From assembly GCA_019090225.1 (NCBI GenBank), contig JAHRWI010000001.1, positions 1 to 7,385 of the forward strand: a stretch of DNA of 7,385 nt, read 5' to 3'. Of this stretch, positions 1 through 7,385 are shown piece after piece. Positions within the stretch are counted from its first letter, which is position 1, and every line of letters begins with the position of its first letter. The notes under the pieces are model-generated. The model worked only from the letters and a program-made list of their open reading frames with translations. It was not told the origin of the DNA and ran no database searches. The position numbers and the translations under genes are program-made. This DNA is from Porticoccaceae bacterium (GTDB lineage: Bacteria; Pseudomonadota; Gammaproteobacteria; Pseudomonadales; Porticoccaceae).

Positions 1-12
1 CCATTTGCCTGC
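1..12 (-). promoter_or_regulatory. Possible ribosome binding site and start codon of the next gene downstream of chpA
   Basis: Directly after the chpA TAA the coding strand reads GCAGGCAAATGG, giving an AGG three bases before an ATG at 2-4. Tight packing elsewhere in the operon makes a start here plausible. In P. aeruginosa the next gene is the methylesterase chpB, but only one codon and one base are in view, so the product cannot be stated. Confidence 0.35.
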
Positions 13-3000
13 TTAAACCCCTAACATCTCAGTGATCAGCCCTAAAAGGGCCTCTTCCCGATAAGGCTTGCCGAGAAAATGATTAACCCCACAGGCACTG
101 GCTTTGTCCCGATGTTTGCTGCCCGAACGTGAGGAAATCATAATAATCGGTAAGCCACTCAGCCTGGGGTTATTACGCACCACTCGAGCGACATCAAAAC
201 CATCCATTCTTGGCATTTCTATATCAAGCAGCATTAAATCGGGGCTTAAATCATTGAGCATATCGACCGCGTCCACCCCGTCTTTGGCGGTAACCACTTC
301 AAAGCCTTCCCGTTCAAGAAAACGGGTCGTCACTTTACGCACCGTCACCGAATCATCCACAACCATAACGATTCTCCGGCCCCTACGACGCAACTCTACG
401 AACCCACCAGACTGATCCCCCTCAATGGCTATCAGCTCCCTATCATCGCTATAGGCCGATGCAGCCTGTTCACAGGCCATCAATTGTCCATCCATCGCTA
501 CTAGATCCATCGCTCCCTGAGCACGGAGTAAGGTCACAACATCAAGAATCACTACAACACGACCGTCTCCCATTACGGTAACGCCGGATAGACCCGCAAC
601 ACGATTAAACATTGTACCTATACTTTTTATTGCAATTTCCTGACTACCGTCCAGGTTTGTCACCTGTACCGCAAAGCGATGATTTTCGGTCGCAACGAGC
701 ACCAACCCTGCTTTGCCATCAACGGCTAGAGTTGACTCGTCACCTTGCTCGCCCAACAGATGGCTCAACGCGCAAATACGGTAGCCTTCACCACCATAAT
801 AAAGTTGTCTAGCCGGATCTTCTCGAAGCACAGCCAGCTCAGCGACCGTCATTTGAACCACTCCGACGATGGTATTCAATGGTAGCGCGTAGCGTTCGTT
901 CCCGTTTCTGATCATCAGCGCTCGATTTACTGATAAGGTAAACGGTACTCGGATATTAAACTCTGTACCCAAACCTGGTTCAGAAAAAACACTAATCGAG
1001 CCACCTAGCTGACGCACCTCAGTAACGACAACATCCAGCCCAACCCCGCGACCGGACAGCTGGCTAATCGTGTCGGAAGTAGAAAACCCCGGCATAAATA
1101 TTAACTGGAGGAGTTCTTGCTCACCGACCTGCGCATCATCGGCAATTAAACCCCTGGACACCGCCCGCTTTCTGATCGCATCAATATCAAGACCTTTGCC
1201 ATCATCAGCCACGCGGATAGTAATCTCACTGCTCTCCCGGCCAAAGCTGAGAGAAATCTTACCTTCAGCGGGCTTGCCACGTAGCCGTCGAGTTTCAGCG
1301 TCTTCCATACCGTGATCGACCGCATTTCTGATCATATGCTCAAGAGGGCCGACTATTTTTCCAAGCATGGTACGATCGAGATCGCCGTCAACATTATCGA
1401 GTTGAAGAGTGACTGACTTGCCTAATTCATTGCTTGCCTGTCGCACCACCCGTCGCAGCCTCGGAACAAGCCGAGTGAACGGCACCAGCCGGGTGAGCAT
1501 CAGGCTTTCCTGAAGATCTGTGGTGACCTGGGACTGTTGAGCCAATGAAAGTTCAGCGGATTTGGCGTTATTTACCAGCGCCTCTTTAACTTCCTGCAAA
1601 TCAGAGGCAGATTCCTGTAGGGCACTGAACAGATGCTGAAATTGCGAATATCGGTCGAGCTCCAAAGGATCAAAATGATTACTCTCATCTGAGGACTCAA
1701 TTTGCTCTCGACGAAATAAAATCTGCGCCTCGGTCTCGTCGCCCATGCGTCGAACCTGTTCGTGTAAACGGGTTACGGTCGCTTCCATTTCATCCAGGGA
1801 TTGAGAAAATTCGTTGACGTTCTGCTCAACCCGCGCCCTGGTAATACTGGTCTCACCTGCCAGGTTAACCAGATCATCGACAGCGGCAGCAGAAATTTTA
1901 ACCATTTCCTGAGCTTCGACCGGCACTGTGCGAGGCTCTCTTTCAACAAAAGGTTGAACAACTCGTTTATAAGCTCCAGGAGATACAGCCTGAGTATTCA
2001 CCACCGGTTTTATCTCTGACTTCACCTGCTTCGAGCTTTCCTCCCTCAAGCTATCGGCATCAAGATCACTCCGGGCGGGCAAATCTTCCACTCCATCGTC
2101 AGTGGCATCAGAAGTTACGGCGGCGGCGGGCGCCTTGGCTAGAATTACCGAGTCGGTAAATTGCTCTATCGTGTCACCACTTTCCGCAGTAGTCGCAACG
2201 CTGGCTTGATCAAATAAAGCAGCCAGCTCGTCATACCGCTTTAGCAGCTCGTCAAAAAAAGAAGAGGGCTGATCCCCGGACGACATGGCCTGACTTTCAA
2301 TAAACGTTTCGAAGTCATGGCTGATATCACCCAGGTCTTTAAAACCTGCAACCCGGGCGCCACCTTTAAAGGTGTGTAGCTCACGGGTCAGGGTCTCGTG
2401 ATGCACGTTATCCGAGGGTGCTTCACGCCAGATCTGTATAACGCTTTCTATCCGCTCAAGTAGCTCCTCGGCTTCTTCGTTAAAGATAGCGATAATTTCT
2501 GGGTCTACCGCGTCATCCATCACTGCTTGTTCTAGCACACCATTTTGAGTATGGTCTGGCGCTATTTGGTCTGACTCTATCTGATCGATTTCGGATGCAG
2601 TTGCTTGGGGCTGAATAACCTCAGGCTCGACATAATGATCAGTCATTTGAGGGATTCTCGCTGACTCTTCTTCAACCAGCTCGGCCACGGACTCCATAAG
2701 CTTGGGGTCGCTGGCCGCTATCTCGGGCTGGGCCGCTTGTGAAAGCCCTTTGATGTCTTTTAATTCATTAATTAACAATTCTGGCGCAGCATTAATTGTT
2801 TGCTCGGCAACAAACGAATCAATCATATCAAGCAAGCACTCATTGGCCTGATAAAACACCGTGAAGGTCGTTTCATCAGCGTCATAATAATTGTCATTAC
2901 AAGCTTCTAAGCCATCAGCGTACTGCCTTGCCAATAATGTAAGGCCTAGACACTGCGCCATTTCAGCGGCTGCAGCCAAAGCTGCTAATTCTTCACACAA

Positions 3001-5958
3001 TTCAGTGACGCTGTTACTCCGTCCCGCAGGCTGCGCTTGCCAGCTATTGAGGAGCTCTTGCCCACCGAGCAGACGCTCCAGACCGCTTGTCAACATTGCA
3101 TTTAACGCCAGGATATCGGCGCGCGCGCGTGTCGTTATCCGATGGTCTACGCGGATTGCCTCAATGCGCTGCTGCAGAGTCCCGCCCCTGGCAGATAATT
3201 CAGGATTAATATTGCCAGACCCTTCCACTAATAAACTTAAGTCCGCCAGGGTGTCTTGCAACACAACAACTAACTCATCGTCTACGCGGACAACACTTCG
3301 AGCAATGTCCTTCACGAGCTTTTCCACAACTGGAGCTAATTCTGCCACCGCAGCAATATCAGCTACGCAGGCACTACCTTTTAGCATGTGCAGTGCCCGT
3401 AAGGTGTCGGTATCATTTTGGGATGCCGCTGACGAAGGTTGCTTCAATTCATCAATAAAATCTGCCAAAACGGCAATGTGATGACGCGCCTCGTCGATAA
3501 AAATATTAATCAGCTCCCAGTCCAGCTCGCCACCAGAGTCCACCTCAGACTCGGTAGCAATGGCGCTTTCCTGAACCAGATCGAGGAGTGCCTCATCTGT
3601 TTGAACGGGCTCGGGTGGTGGCTCTTCGGTAAACGCTTGATCAACCTCGGTATCGCTATCCACAGCGACAAAAGCTGGGGCTTCAGTTGGAGACTCGATC
3701 TCAAGCTCTCCACGCATAAACGCGTCAACAGACCTGATTAAAGCATCAGCTAGAGCCTGATTATCACTTTGTCTGCGAGCTTCAAAATCTCCAATCAACA
3801 CGGGCAAGGCTTCGATCACCCGCGTGACTAAGCCTTCACCATCACTATCCAGCACTAACTTGCCATCTATTACTTTGTTAAACAGGGCTTCAACGACAAA
3901 ACCAAGCTCTCCGATATAACGGGCATGAACCATGCGACCGCTACCCTTGAGGGAGTGGAAGTTTCTTCGAATCTCGCCCAACGCGGCATCATCTGCTCGA
4001 TGACTCAGCCACTGCGGATAGTATGTCTCGAGGTTTTCCAGAATCTCTCTGGCTTCTTCAACAAAAATCTCGATGATTTCTTCATCGATGCCATCTAGCT
4101 CATCATCAGTATTTGCCTCCAGCGTCACTACTTGCTCGAGTGCCTCGCTGTCTGAAATGACATCTCGCGCAGCGTCTACCAGGATCGCCGTCGGAATCGG
4201 CTCGTCGTTCGCCTCTTCCTGACCCAGACCCACCTCAGGCTGCTCAGTATCAACCTGATCATCATGATTGAGACACCCTAACGCCAACAGGGCATTTTCA
4301 GCCCTGCTCAAGGGCTCCTGCGATTCTGTACTGGCGTCCCCGGTTACCACTTCTAAAAAATGTTCAAATGCCGTAATCGTGTCGGCCAGTAAATCGAGGC
4401 GATCCCAGGCAGGCGGGCTCGATGATGCTATGAGTTCGTTGTTGAGATAATTGCCCAGCGCAGTGATGACGCGCGCGGGACGTTCCATCTTAACAAGCGC
4501 CATAGCTCCGCCAATACTCTGGATAAGCTGCGGAATATCCTGCAAAAATTTGGTATCCCACTGAGAAGCGATATACCCGATCACCGCCTCTTTAATGCTC
4601 TCAAGATTATTACGCACTTCTCGAATCAGCGAATGCTGCGCTTCATCAATTAAATAAGCCGTTTCAGCCAGCTGATCCTGAGCAATCAACCCGGGTCGAT
4701 AATTAATCGCCCAGGCATCTAGAGCGGCATCAATGCCTACCAAGCGAGTAGCTATCTGCGACAGGTGTTCGGGACTAGCTCTGTCGTCGCTCGACAGAAC
4801 GTCCTGCAGTTGCAGGCCAAATTCGGTGACGGAATCCCGCAGCTTTGATTGGCCAACCATAGCCAGGGTATCGCCAATTCGAGTCAAGGCCGGTGTCACA
4901 ATCTCCGCGACTTCAGCCGGCTCACTTAGACCATCGGCTAAAGCATTGACCTGCGTCTTGACGCCCTCAAGCTCCTCACCAAGCGCTTTGGCCAAAGCGG
5001 TGACGACACTCTGCTCATAGCGTGGAATAACCCCCCCATCGGTAGCCGCTAAAACGCTTATAGGCAAGGCCTCATCAAGTTTAAATTCCTGGCGCAACAA
5101 AGTCAGACGTGATGAAGAAGCTGGATCAGCTATGGTGATGTAATACAATAAATTTTTTAACAGGTCATCGGGGAAATTGTTCTCAAAAACCTCTACACCC
5201 TCATTTGATAACTGGCGAATGCAAGCCCCCAGCTCCCAAAGTAAACTATGTATGGCCCTACTTTTGTCGAAAACACCTAAGGACAAGCATTCAAGCACAG
5301 AGCCAGCAACACGCCATAACATTTCCAGCCTGCTACCCAGCGTAATTTCCTTCAATCGATAGAGGACTTTAGCCAACTTATTAATATTTTCAGCCTGGTT
5401 CTCATTTTTGACGTAGCCCAACAGGGCATATTGATATAGCTGGCTTAGCTTATTGGTAAACTCCTGTAAGGGCTGCTCTTTAGCGATAAACGTTCCGGGA
5501 TTAAAAGGCAAAGGATTGCTCAGCATTGACAGATCCGGCGTAAAAAACTGGCTGCTTGAAGCTAAAGGCGCATTCCTGAGGGCACGTAGTTCGTTCAAAA
5601 TAGTGAGTAGAAAAGCGGGCTGATCAAAGCCGCTTTCGATACATTTGCGCAAATATTGCGGCAGCTCGGCAACAGATTGACTTAGCACGTCAATCGTTTC
5701 CTGGTTAGTTGACATAGCCCCACTCAGCAAAGCGTGGATAACCGCTTCCATTTCCTCGCTGAGTAACGCACCACCATGGCACTGTGTTATTTTTAGTGAG
5801 CCGGTAACCTGATGAATATAATCCAGGCAAAAGCGCAACTGGCCGTCCTGAGCATTATTTTTGACATAGATCTCCAGAGCTTCACAGGCCTCAGTGAGGC
5901 TCACTTCAACCTCACTAACAAGCCACTCCAGCCCTAGAATATTTTGGCTTGAAGCCAC
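13..5958 (-). CDS. chpA: ChpA/PilL, multi-Hpt hybrid CheA-type histidine kinase of the type IV pilus chemosensory system
   Basis: This central kinase of the Pil-Chp pathway takes input from PilJ and passes phosphate to response regulators that control twitching. It has about 1981 residues from the GTG at 5958. Histidine-containing Hpt modules centre on H49 (IHQVTGSL), H668 (FHSLKGSGRM), H857 (LHMLKGSACV) and H1195 (LHTFKGGARVAG). Between them lie degenerate Hpt-like segments and acidic linkers. Next come a dimerisation domain (about 1352-1500), a HATPase with N box RNAVDHG (N1545), DDGKG (1585-1589), FMPGFSTSD and GRGVGLD, and a CheW-like domain (about 1674-1812). A C-terminal receiver (about 1861-1981) has D1868/D1869, phospho-acceptor D1912, S1942 and K1964. 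The GTG is preferred because it puts LEW at residues 10-12, as recalled for P. aeruginosa ChpA, and GGGTGGGA lies just upstream. An in-frame ATG at 6024 would overlap pilK by 47 bases. The protein is shorter than P. aeruginosa ChpA (about 2470 residues). The reading frame is unbroken. Confidence 0.95.
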   Translation of the reverse strand: MASSQNILGLEWLVSEVEVSLTEACEALEIYVKNNAQDGQLRFCLDYIHQVTGSLKITQCHGGALLSEEMEAVIHALLSGAMSTNQETIDVLSQSVAELPQYLRKCIESGFDQPAFLLTILNELRALRNAPLASSSQFFTPDLSMLSNPLPFNPGTFIAKEQPLQEFTNKLSQLYQYALLGYVKNENQAENINKLAKVLYRLKEITLGSRLEMLWRVAGSVLECLSLGVFDKSRAIHSLLWELGACIRQLSNEGVEVFENNFPDDLLKNLLYYITIADPASSSRLTLLRQEFKLDEALPISVLAATDGGVIPRYEQSVVTALAKALGEELEGVKTQVNALADGLSEPAEVAEIVTPALTRIGDTLAMVGQSKLRDSVTEFGLQLQDVLSSDDRASPEHLSQIATRLVGIDAALDAWAINYRPGLIAQDQLAETAYLIDEAQHSLIREVRNNLESIKEAVIGYIASQWDTKFLQDIPQLIQSIGGAMALVKMERPARVITALGNYLNNELIASSSPPAWDRLDLLADTITAFEHFLEVVTGDASTESQEPLSRAENALLALGCLNHDDQVDTEQPEVGLGQEEANDEPIPTAILVDAARDVISDSEALEQVVTLEANTDDELDGIDEEIIEIFVEEAREILENLETYYPQWLSHRADDAALGEIRRNFHSLKGSGRMVHARYIGELGFVVEALFNKVIDGKLVLDSDGEGLVTRVIEALPVLIGDFEARRQSDNQALADALIRSVDAFMRGELEIESPTEAPAFVAVDSDTEVDQAFTEEPPPEPVQTDEALLDLVQESAIATESEVDSGGELDWELINIFIDEARHHIAVLADFIDELKQPSSAASQNDTDTLRALHMLKGSACVADIAAVAELAPVVEKLVKDIARSVVRVDDELVVVLQDTLADLSLLVEGSGNINPELSARGGTLQQRIEAIRVDHRITTRARADILALNAMLTSGLERLLGGQELLNSWQAQPAGRSNSVTELCEELAALAAAAEMAQCLGLTLLARQYADGLEACNDNYYDADETTFTVFYQANECLLDMIDSFVAEQTINAAPELLINELKDIKGLSQAAQPEIAASDPKLMESVAELVEEESARIPQMTDHYVEPEVIQPQATASEIDQIESDQIAPDHTQNGVLEQAVMDDAVDPEIIAIFNEEAEELLERIESVIQIWREAPSDNVHHETLTRELHTFKGGARVAGFKDLGDISHDFETFIESQAMSSGDQPSSFFDELLKRYDELAALFDQASVATTAESGDTIEQFTDSVILAKAPAAAVTSDATDDGVEDLPARSDLDADSLREESSKQVKSEIKPVVNTQAVSPGAYKRVVQPFVEREPRTVPVEAQEMVKISAAAVDDLVNLAGETSITRARVEQNVNEFSQSLDEMEATVTRLHEQVRRMGDETEAQILFRREQIESSDESNHFDPLELDRYSQFQHLFSALQESASDLQEVKEALVNNAKSAELSLAQQSQVTTDLQESLMLTRLVPFTRLVPRLRRVVRQASNELGKSVTLQLDNVDGDLDRTMLGKIVGPLEHMIRNAVDHGMEDAETRRLRGKPAEGKISLSFGRESSEITIRVADDGKGLDIDAIRKRAVSRGLIADDAQVGEQELLQLIFMPGFSTSDTISQLSGRGVGLDVVVTEVRQLGGSISVFSEPGLGTEFNIRVPFTLSVNRALMIRNGNERYALPLNTIVGVVQMTVAELAVLREDPARQLYYGGEGYRICALSHLLGEQGDESTLAVDGKAGLVLVATENHRFAVQVTNLDGSQEIAIKSIGTMFNRVAGLSGVTVMGDGRVVVILDVVTLLRAQGAMDLVAMDGQLMACEQAASAYSDDRELIAIEGDQSGGFVELRRRGRRIVMVVDDSVTVRKVTTRFLEREGFEVVTAKDGVDAVDMLNDLSPDLMLLDIEMPRMDGFDVARVVRNNPRLSGLPIIMISSRSGSKHRDKASACGVNHFLGKPYREEALLGLITEMLGV

Positions 5959-5981
5959 ACCAGTCCCACCCGATCGCTCAT
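5934..5981 (-). other. 15-codon open frame starting in the ATGA overlap with the pilK stop
   Basis: The pilK TGA is embedded in ATGA. The overlapping ATG at 5981 opens a frame reading MSDRVGLVWLQAKIF before a TAG at 5934-5936. It is not in the chpA frame and spans the preferred chpA GTG start at 5958. It could be a translational coupling leader, the remnant of an older chpA start displaced by an indel, or chance. No evidence of translation is visible. Confidence 0.25.
5959..5977 (-). promoter_or_regulatory. pilK-chpA intergenic spacer with probable ribosome binding site for the chpA GTG start
   Basis: Read on the coding strand, the spacer contains a purine-rich GGGTGGGA a few bases before the GTG at 5958. 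It is not a perfect GGAGG match, but it is the best ribosome-binding candidate near any in-frame start here. Its presence, and the position of the conserved LEW motif at residues 10-12, decide the start in favour of GTG over the in-frame ATG pair at 6024/6021. Confidence 0.45.
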
Positions 5982-6856
5982 TGTTTACGCCGTTTTTCGT
6001 ATGCCTGAACACCTGGGACATCAAGTCGTCTCATATTGTCGGGCACCCAGTCAGTTAATTCTCCCGGCCCAATAATTAAACAACCTCCTGGTTTTAAGCA
6101 GGCCTGGAAGTTTTTCACAATCTCTCGACGTCGCCAGTGTTTAAAATAAACCAGGACATTCTGACAATATATCAAGTCTAAGTAATTATTATATCGAGTC
6201 TGCTTTTCCAATAAATTAGCTATTGAGAATGCAACCCTCTGCCTCACCGCGGATGCCACCTGTCGCTTTCCTCCATCAGGCGGCGAAAAATATTTCTCCT
6301 TCAGCATTGAAGGCGACTGCTCCAAAGCACTATTAGAATATATGCCCTCGCGAGCGCTTGCGATTGCATCTGCGCTAACATCCGTGCCCACAATATAATA
6401 ATTCTCAGGCTGCCCAGCAGCAGCAAAACCTTCCGCTGCTTGTATTGCAAGGCTATAAGCTTCTTCTCCGCTGGCACACCCTGCGCTCCAGATATTAAAA
6501 GCTGATCTTGAGCTTATACCAGAGTTTGGTGTCACCAGAGAGGTGACGCGGGCGCGTACATAGTCATGAGACGGCTGATGACGAAAAAACTGGGTTTCCT
6601 TGACCAACAGGCGATCGAGTAAAATACCCCACTCTCGAGCGCCCGCGAGGGTACCCAGCACATCCCGGAAATAGCTATCAGCATCACCCCAGCCGCCCTC
6701 TATCATGCGCTTGGAAATTTCAGAACAGATATAACCCTGTCTTTTTGCGACTCGAACACCGATCCGGTTTTCGAGCATATCTTCCCACAACCGGAATTGT
6801 CTGCCGTTCAATACAGGCAGTTCAGCTAGCGCAGGCTGATTTATTAATACCGACAT
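5978..6856 (-). CDS. pilK: PilK, CheR-type chemoreceptor glutamate methyltransferase
   Basis: This 292-residue cytoplasmic enzyme is expected to transfer methyl groups from S-adenosylmethionine to glutamates of PilJ, setting adaptation of the pilus chemosensory pathway. An N-terminal CheR helical domain covers about residues 15-75 (NGRQFRLWEDMLENRIGVRV). The Rossmann methyltransferase domain follows, with KETQFFR at 86-92, the SAM-binding WSAGCASGEEAYSLAI at 123-138, acidic motif II GTDVSADAI at 157-165, DLIYCQNVLVYF at 227-238 and LKPGGCLIIGPGE at 254-266. All catalytic-family motifs are intact, and the length is close to P. aeruginosa PilK (recalled). The ATG at 6856 is preferred because the CheR domain begins soon after it and it lies 16 bases past the pilJ stop. 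An in-frame ATG at 6934 would add 26 unconserved-looking residues and overlap pilJ by 62 bases. The Shine-Dalgarno before 6856 is weak, so translation may be coupled to pilJ. A general CheR is the only alternative; context favours PilK. Confidence 0.93.
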   Translation of the reverse strand: MSVLINQPALAELPVLNGRQFRLWEDMLENRIGVRVAKRQGYICSEISKRMIEGGWGDADSYFRDVLGTLAGAREWGILLDRLLVKETQFFRHQPSHDYVRARVTSLVTPNSGISSRSAFNIWSAGCASGEEAYSLAIQAAEGFAAAGQPENYYIVGTDVSADAIASAREGIYSNSALEQSPSMLKEKYFSPPDGGKRQVASAVRQRVAFSIANLLEKQTRYNNYLDLIYCQNVLVYFKHWRRREIVKNFQACLKPGGCLIIGPGELTDWVPDNMRRLDVPGVQAYEKRRKQ

Positions 6857-6872
6857 CGTATTATTACCGCAG

Positions 6873-7385
6873 TCAGGATAGCTCTTTAGTCGAGCTTCTC
6901 GGTTCCGATTCGAGATCAAACTCGTCCAGATCAATATCCGCTAATTCAGCCTCAAGCCCTGCGGCAAACGAACCCTTTCCCGCAAGTGGGTCCGTCTCCA
7001 GTGAAGCTAGATCACCGTCAGTTGTGTCCAGCTCTGACAGATAATCGATTTCATCCATGGCCGCACTGTTTTCTTCCAACACCTCTTTGACATGTGCTGG
7101 CGTTCCCTGTACACCAGCTTGGTCAAACCCTGGCAGCTCCTCTTCTTCATCTAGTAACGCTGCCGGTTGTTCAAACACTTCTTCGGAAGCATACCCCAGC
7201 TGATCGACAGGCTCATCGTCTAGCCAATTAGTATTATCCGGCATGGCAGCTGATGCAAACGGCTCAGCCAGTAGTCCACTGGCAAAACCCTGGGTGGGCA
7301 ACTTAAAGCCAGATACCGACTCTCGCTGATCAATGGCCATCTCGGCTAACTCATCGACCGACGCAGCCGTGCGATTCGTACCCTC
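6873..7385 (-). CDS. pilJ: PilJ-type methyl-accepting chemoreceptor, 3' end only (5' part outside window)
   Basis: Only the last 170 codons are visible; the frame is open to the right edge, reading EGTNRTAASVDELAEMAIDQ there. This and the following RESVSGFKLP match the C-terminal end of the cytoplasmic signalling coiled coil of PilJ, the inner-membrane receptor of the type IV pilus Pil-Chp system. The family normally ends at or just after FKLP (recalled from P. aeruginosa PilJ, not searched). Here 140 more codons follow before a TGA. That tail is acidic (37 Asp/Glu against 4 Lys/Arg by hand count) and probably disordered. An internal ATG at 7340 lies inside the receptor helix and is not the true start. 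pilK follows 16 bases after the stop, in the order known from Pseudomonas. PilJ is expected to form receptor arrays near the cell pole and to activate ChpA through CheW-like PilI; that role comes from the family. Identity is confident; the role of the tail is unknown. Confidence 0.88.
   Translation of the reverse strand, partial: EGTNRTAASVDELAEMAIDQRESVSGFKLPTQGFASGLLAEPFASAAMPDNTNWLDDEPVDQLGYASEEVFEQPAALLDEEEELPGFDQAGVQGTPAHVKEVLEENSAAMDEIDYLSELDTTDGDLASLETDPLAGKGSFAAGLEAELADIDLDEFDLESEPRSSTKELS
6876..7295 (-). other. Acidic, probably disordered C-terminal extension of PilJ
   Basis: These 140 codons follow the FKLP that ends the receptor signalling domain. The encoded segment is rich in Asp, Glu, Ala, Leu and Ser. 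It holds short clusters of acidic plus hydrophobic residues, such as DEEEELPGF, MDEIDYLSEL and LADIDLDEFDLESE. No known fold is recognisable. It does not end in a CheR-tethering pentapeptide of the NWETF type: the last residues are SSTKELS, and the only NW (in NTNWLDDEP) is internal and lacks the aromatic partner. There is no in-frame stop between the receptor domain and the tail, so this is a continuous extension rather than a separate gene. Confidence 0.8.

Noticed and set aside
104..415. 103-codon plus-strand open frame over the receiver domain of chpA
   Set aside because: It is antisense to the conserved receiver residues (phospho-acceptor Asp codon at 223-225) and has a Ser/Thr/Arg-rich shadow composition.
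2891..3481. 196-codon open frame on the plus strand inside chpA
   Set aside because: It is antisense to well-conserved chpA domain coding, is rich in Ser, Arg and Ala as expected for a shadow frame, has no recognisable motif and no supporting gene context.
6745..7044. 99-codon open frame on the plus strand across the pilJ/pilK junction
   Set aside because: It lies antisense to the pilJ tail and the pilK start. Its Ser/Arg-rich composition mirrors the acidic tail on the other strand, and no motif or convincing ribosome site was seen.
6873..7340. A separate small acidic protein starting at the ATG at 7340
   Set aside because: The frame stays open upstream to the window edge and encodes the conserved PilJ signalling-domain end, so this ATG is an internal methionine.
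1..7385. Mobile elements, CRISPR arrays, RNA genes or terminators
   Set aside because: Coding is nearly continuous on one strand. No direct-repeat arrays, transposase motifs, tRNA-like sequence or hairpin followed by a T-run was noticed by eye.

Overview
The window holds part of a type IV pilus chemosensory (Pil-Chp) operon. All three genes lie on the minus strand, so transcription runs from the right edge to the left edge. The order pilJ (3' end) - pilK - chpA matches the pilJ-pilK-chpA order of Pseudomonas aeruginosa. Together with the protein motifs, this points to a gammaproteobacterium with twitching motility. A non-Pseudomonas, possibly marine member of the Pseudomonadales/Cellvibrionales is plausible, but the sequence does not fix the genus.

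Right edge (6873-7385): the last 170 codons of the PilJ-type methyl-accepting chemoreceptor. The final 30 residues of its signalling domain are followed by an unusually long, very acidic tail of 140 residues. Middle (5978-6856): pilK, a CheR-type SAM-dependent methyltransferase with all family motifs. Left and most of the window (13-5958): chpA (also called pilL), a giant hybrid CheA-type kinase of about 1981 residues. It carries an N-terminal array of Hpt and Hpt-like modules, then dimerisation, ATPase, CheW-like and receiver domains. The remaining 12 bases at the left edge probably hold the ribosome binding site and start codon of the next gene.

The genes form one signalling pathway. PilJ senses surface or pilus state, PilK methylates PilJ, and ChpA autophosphorylates and distributes phosphate among its Hpt modules, its own receiver and (in the known system) PilG/PilH, which control pilus extension and retraction and cAMP. 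The genes are tightly packed: 16 bases between pilJ and pilK and 19 between pilK and chpA with the starts preferred here. No terminator, tRNA, mobile element or CRISPR array was seen, and no gap over 300 bases lacks a gene.

This is a known system rather than a new one. The points that deserve a second look are the acidic PilJ tail, the mix of intact and degenerate Hpt modules in ChpA, and the pilK/chpA junction, where an ATGA overlap opens a 15-codon dead-end frame next to a GTG start.
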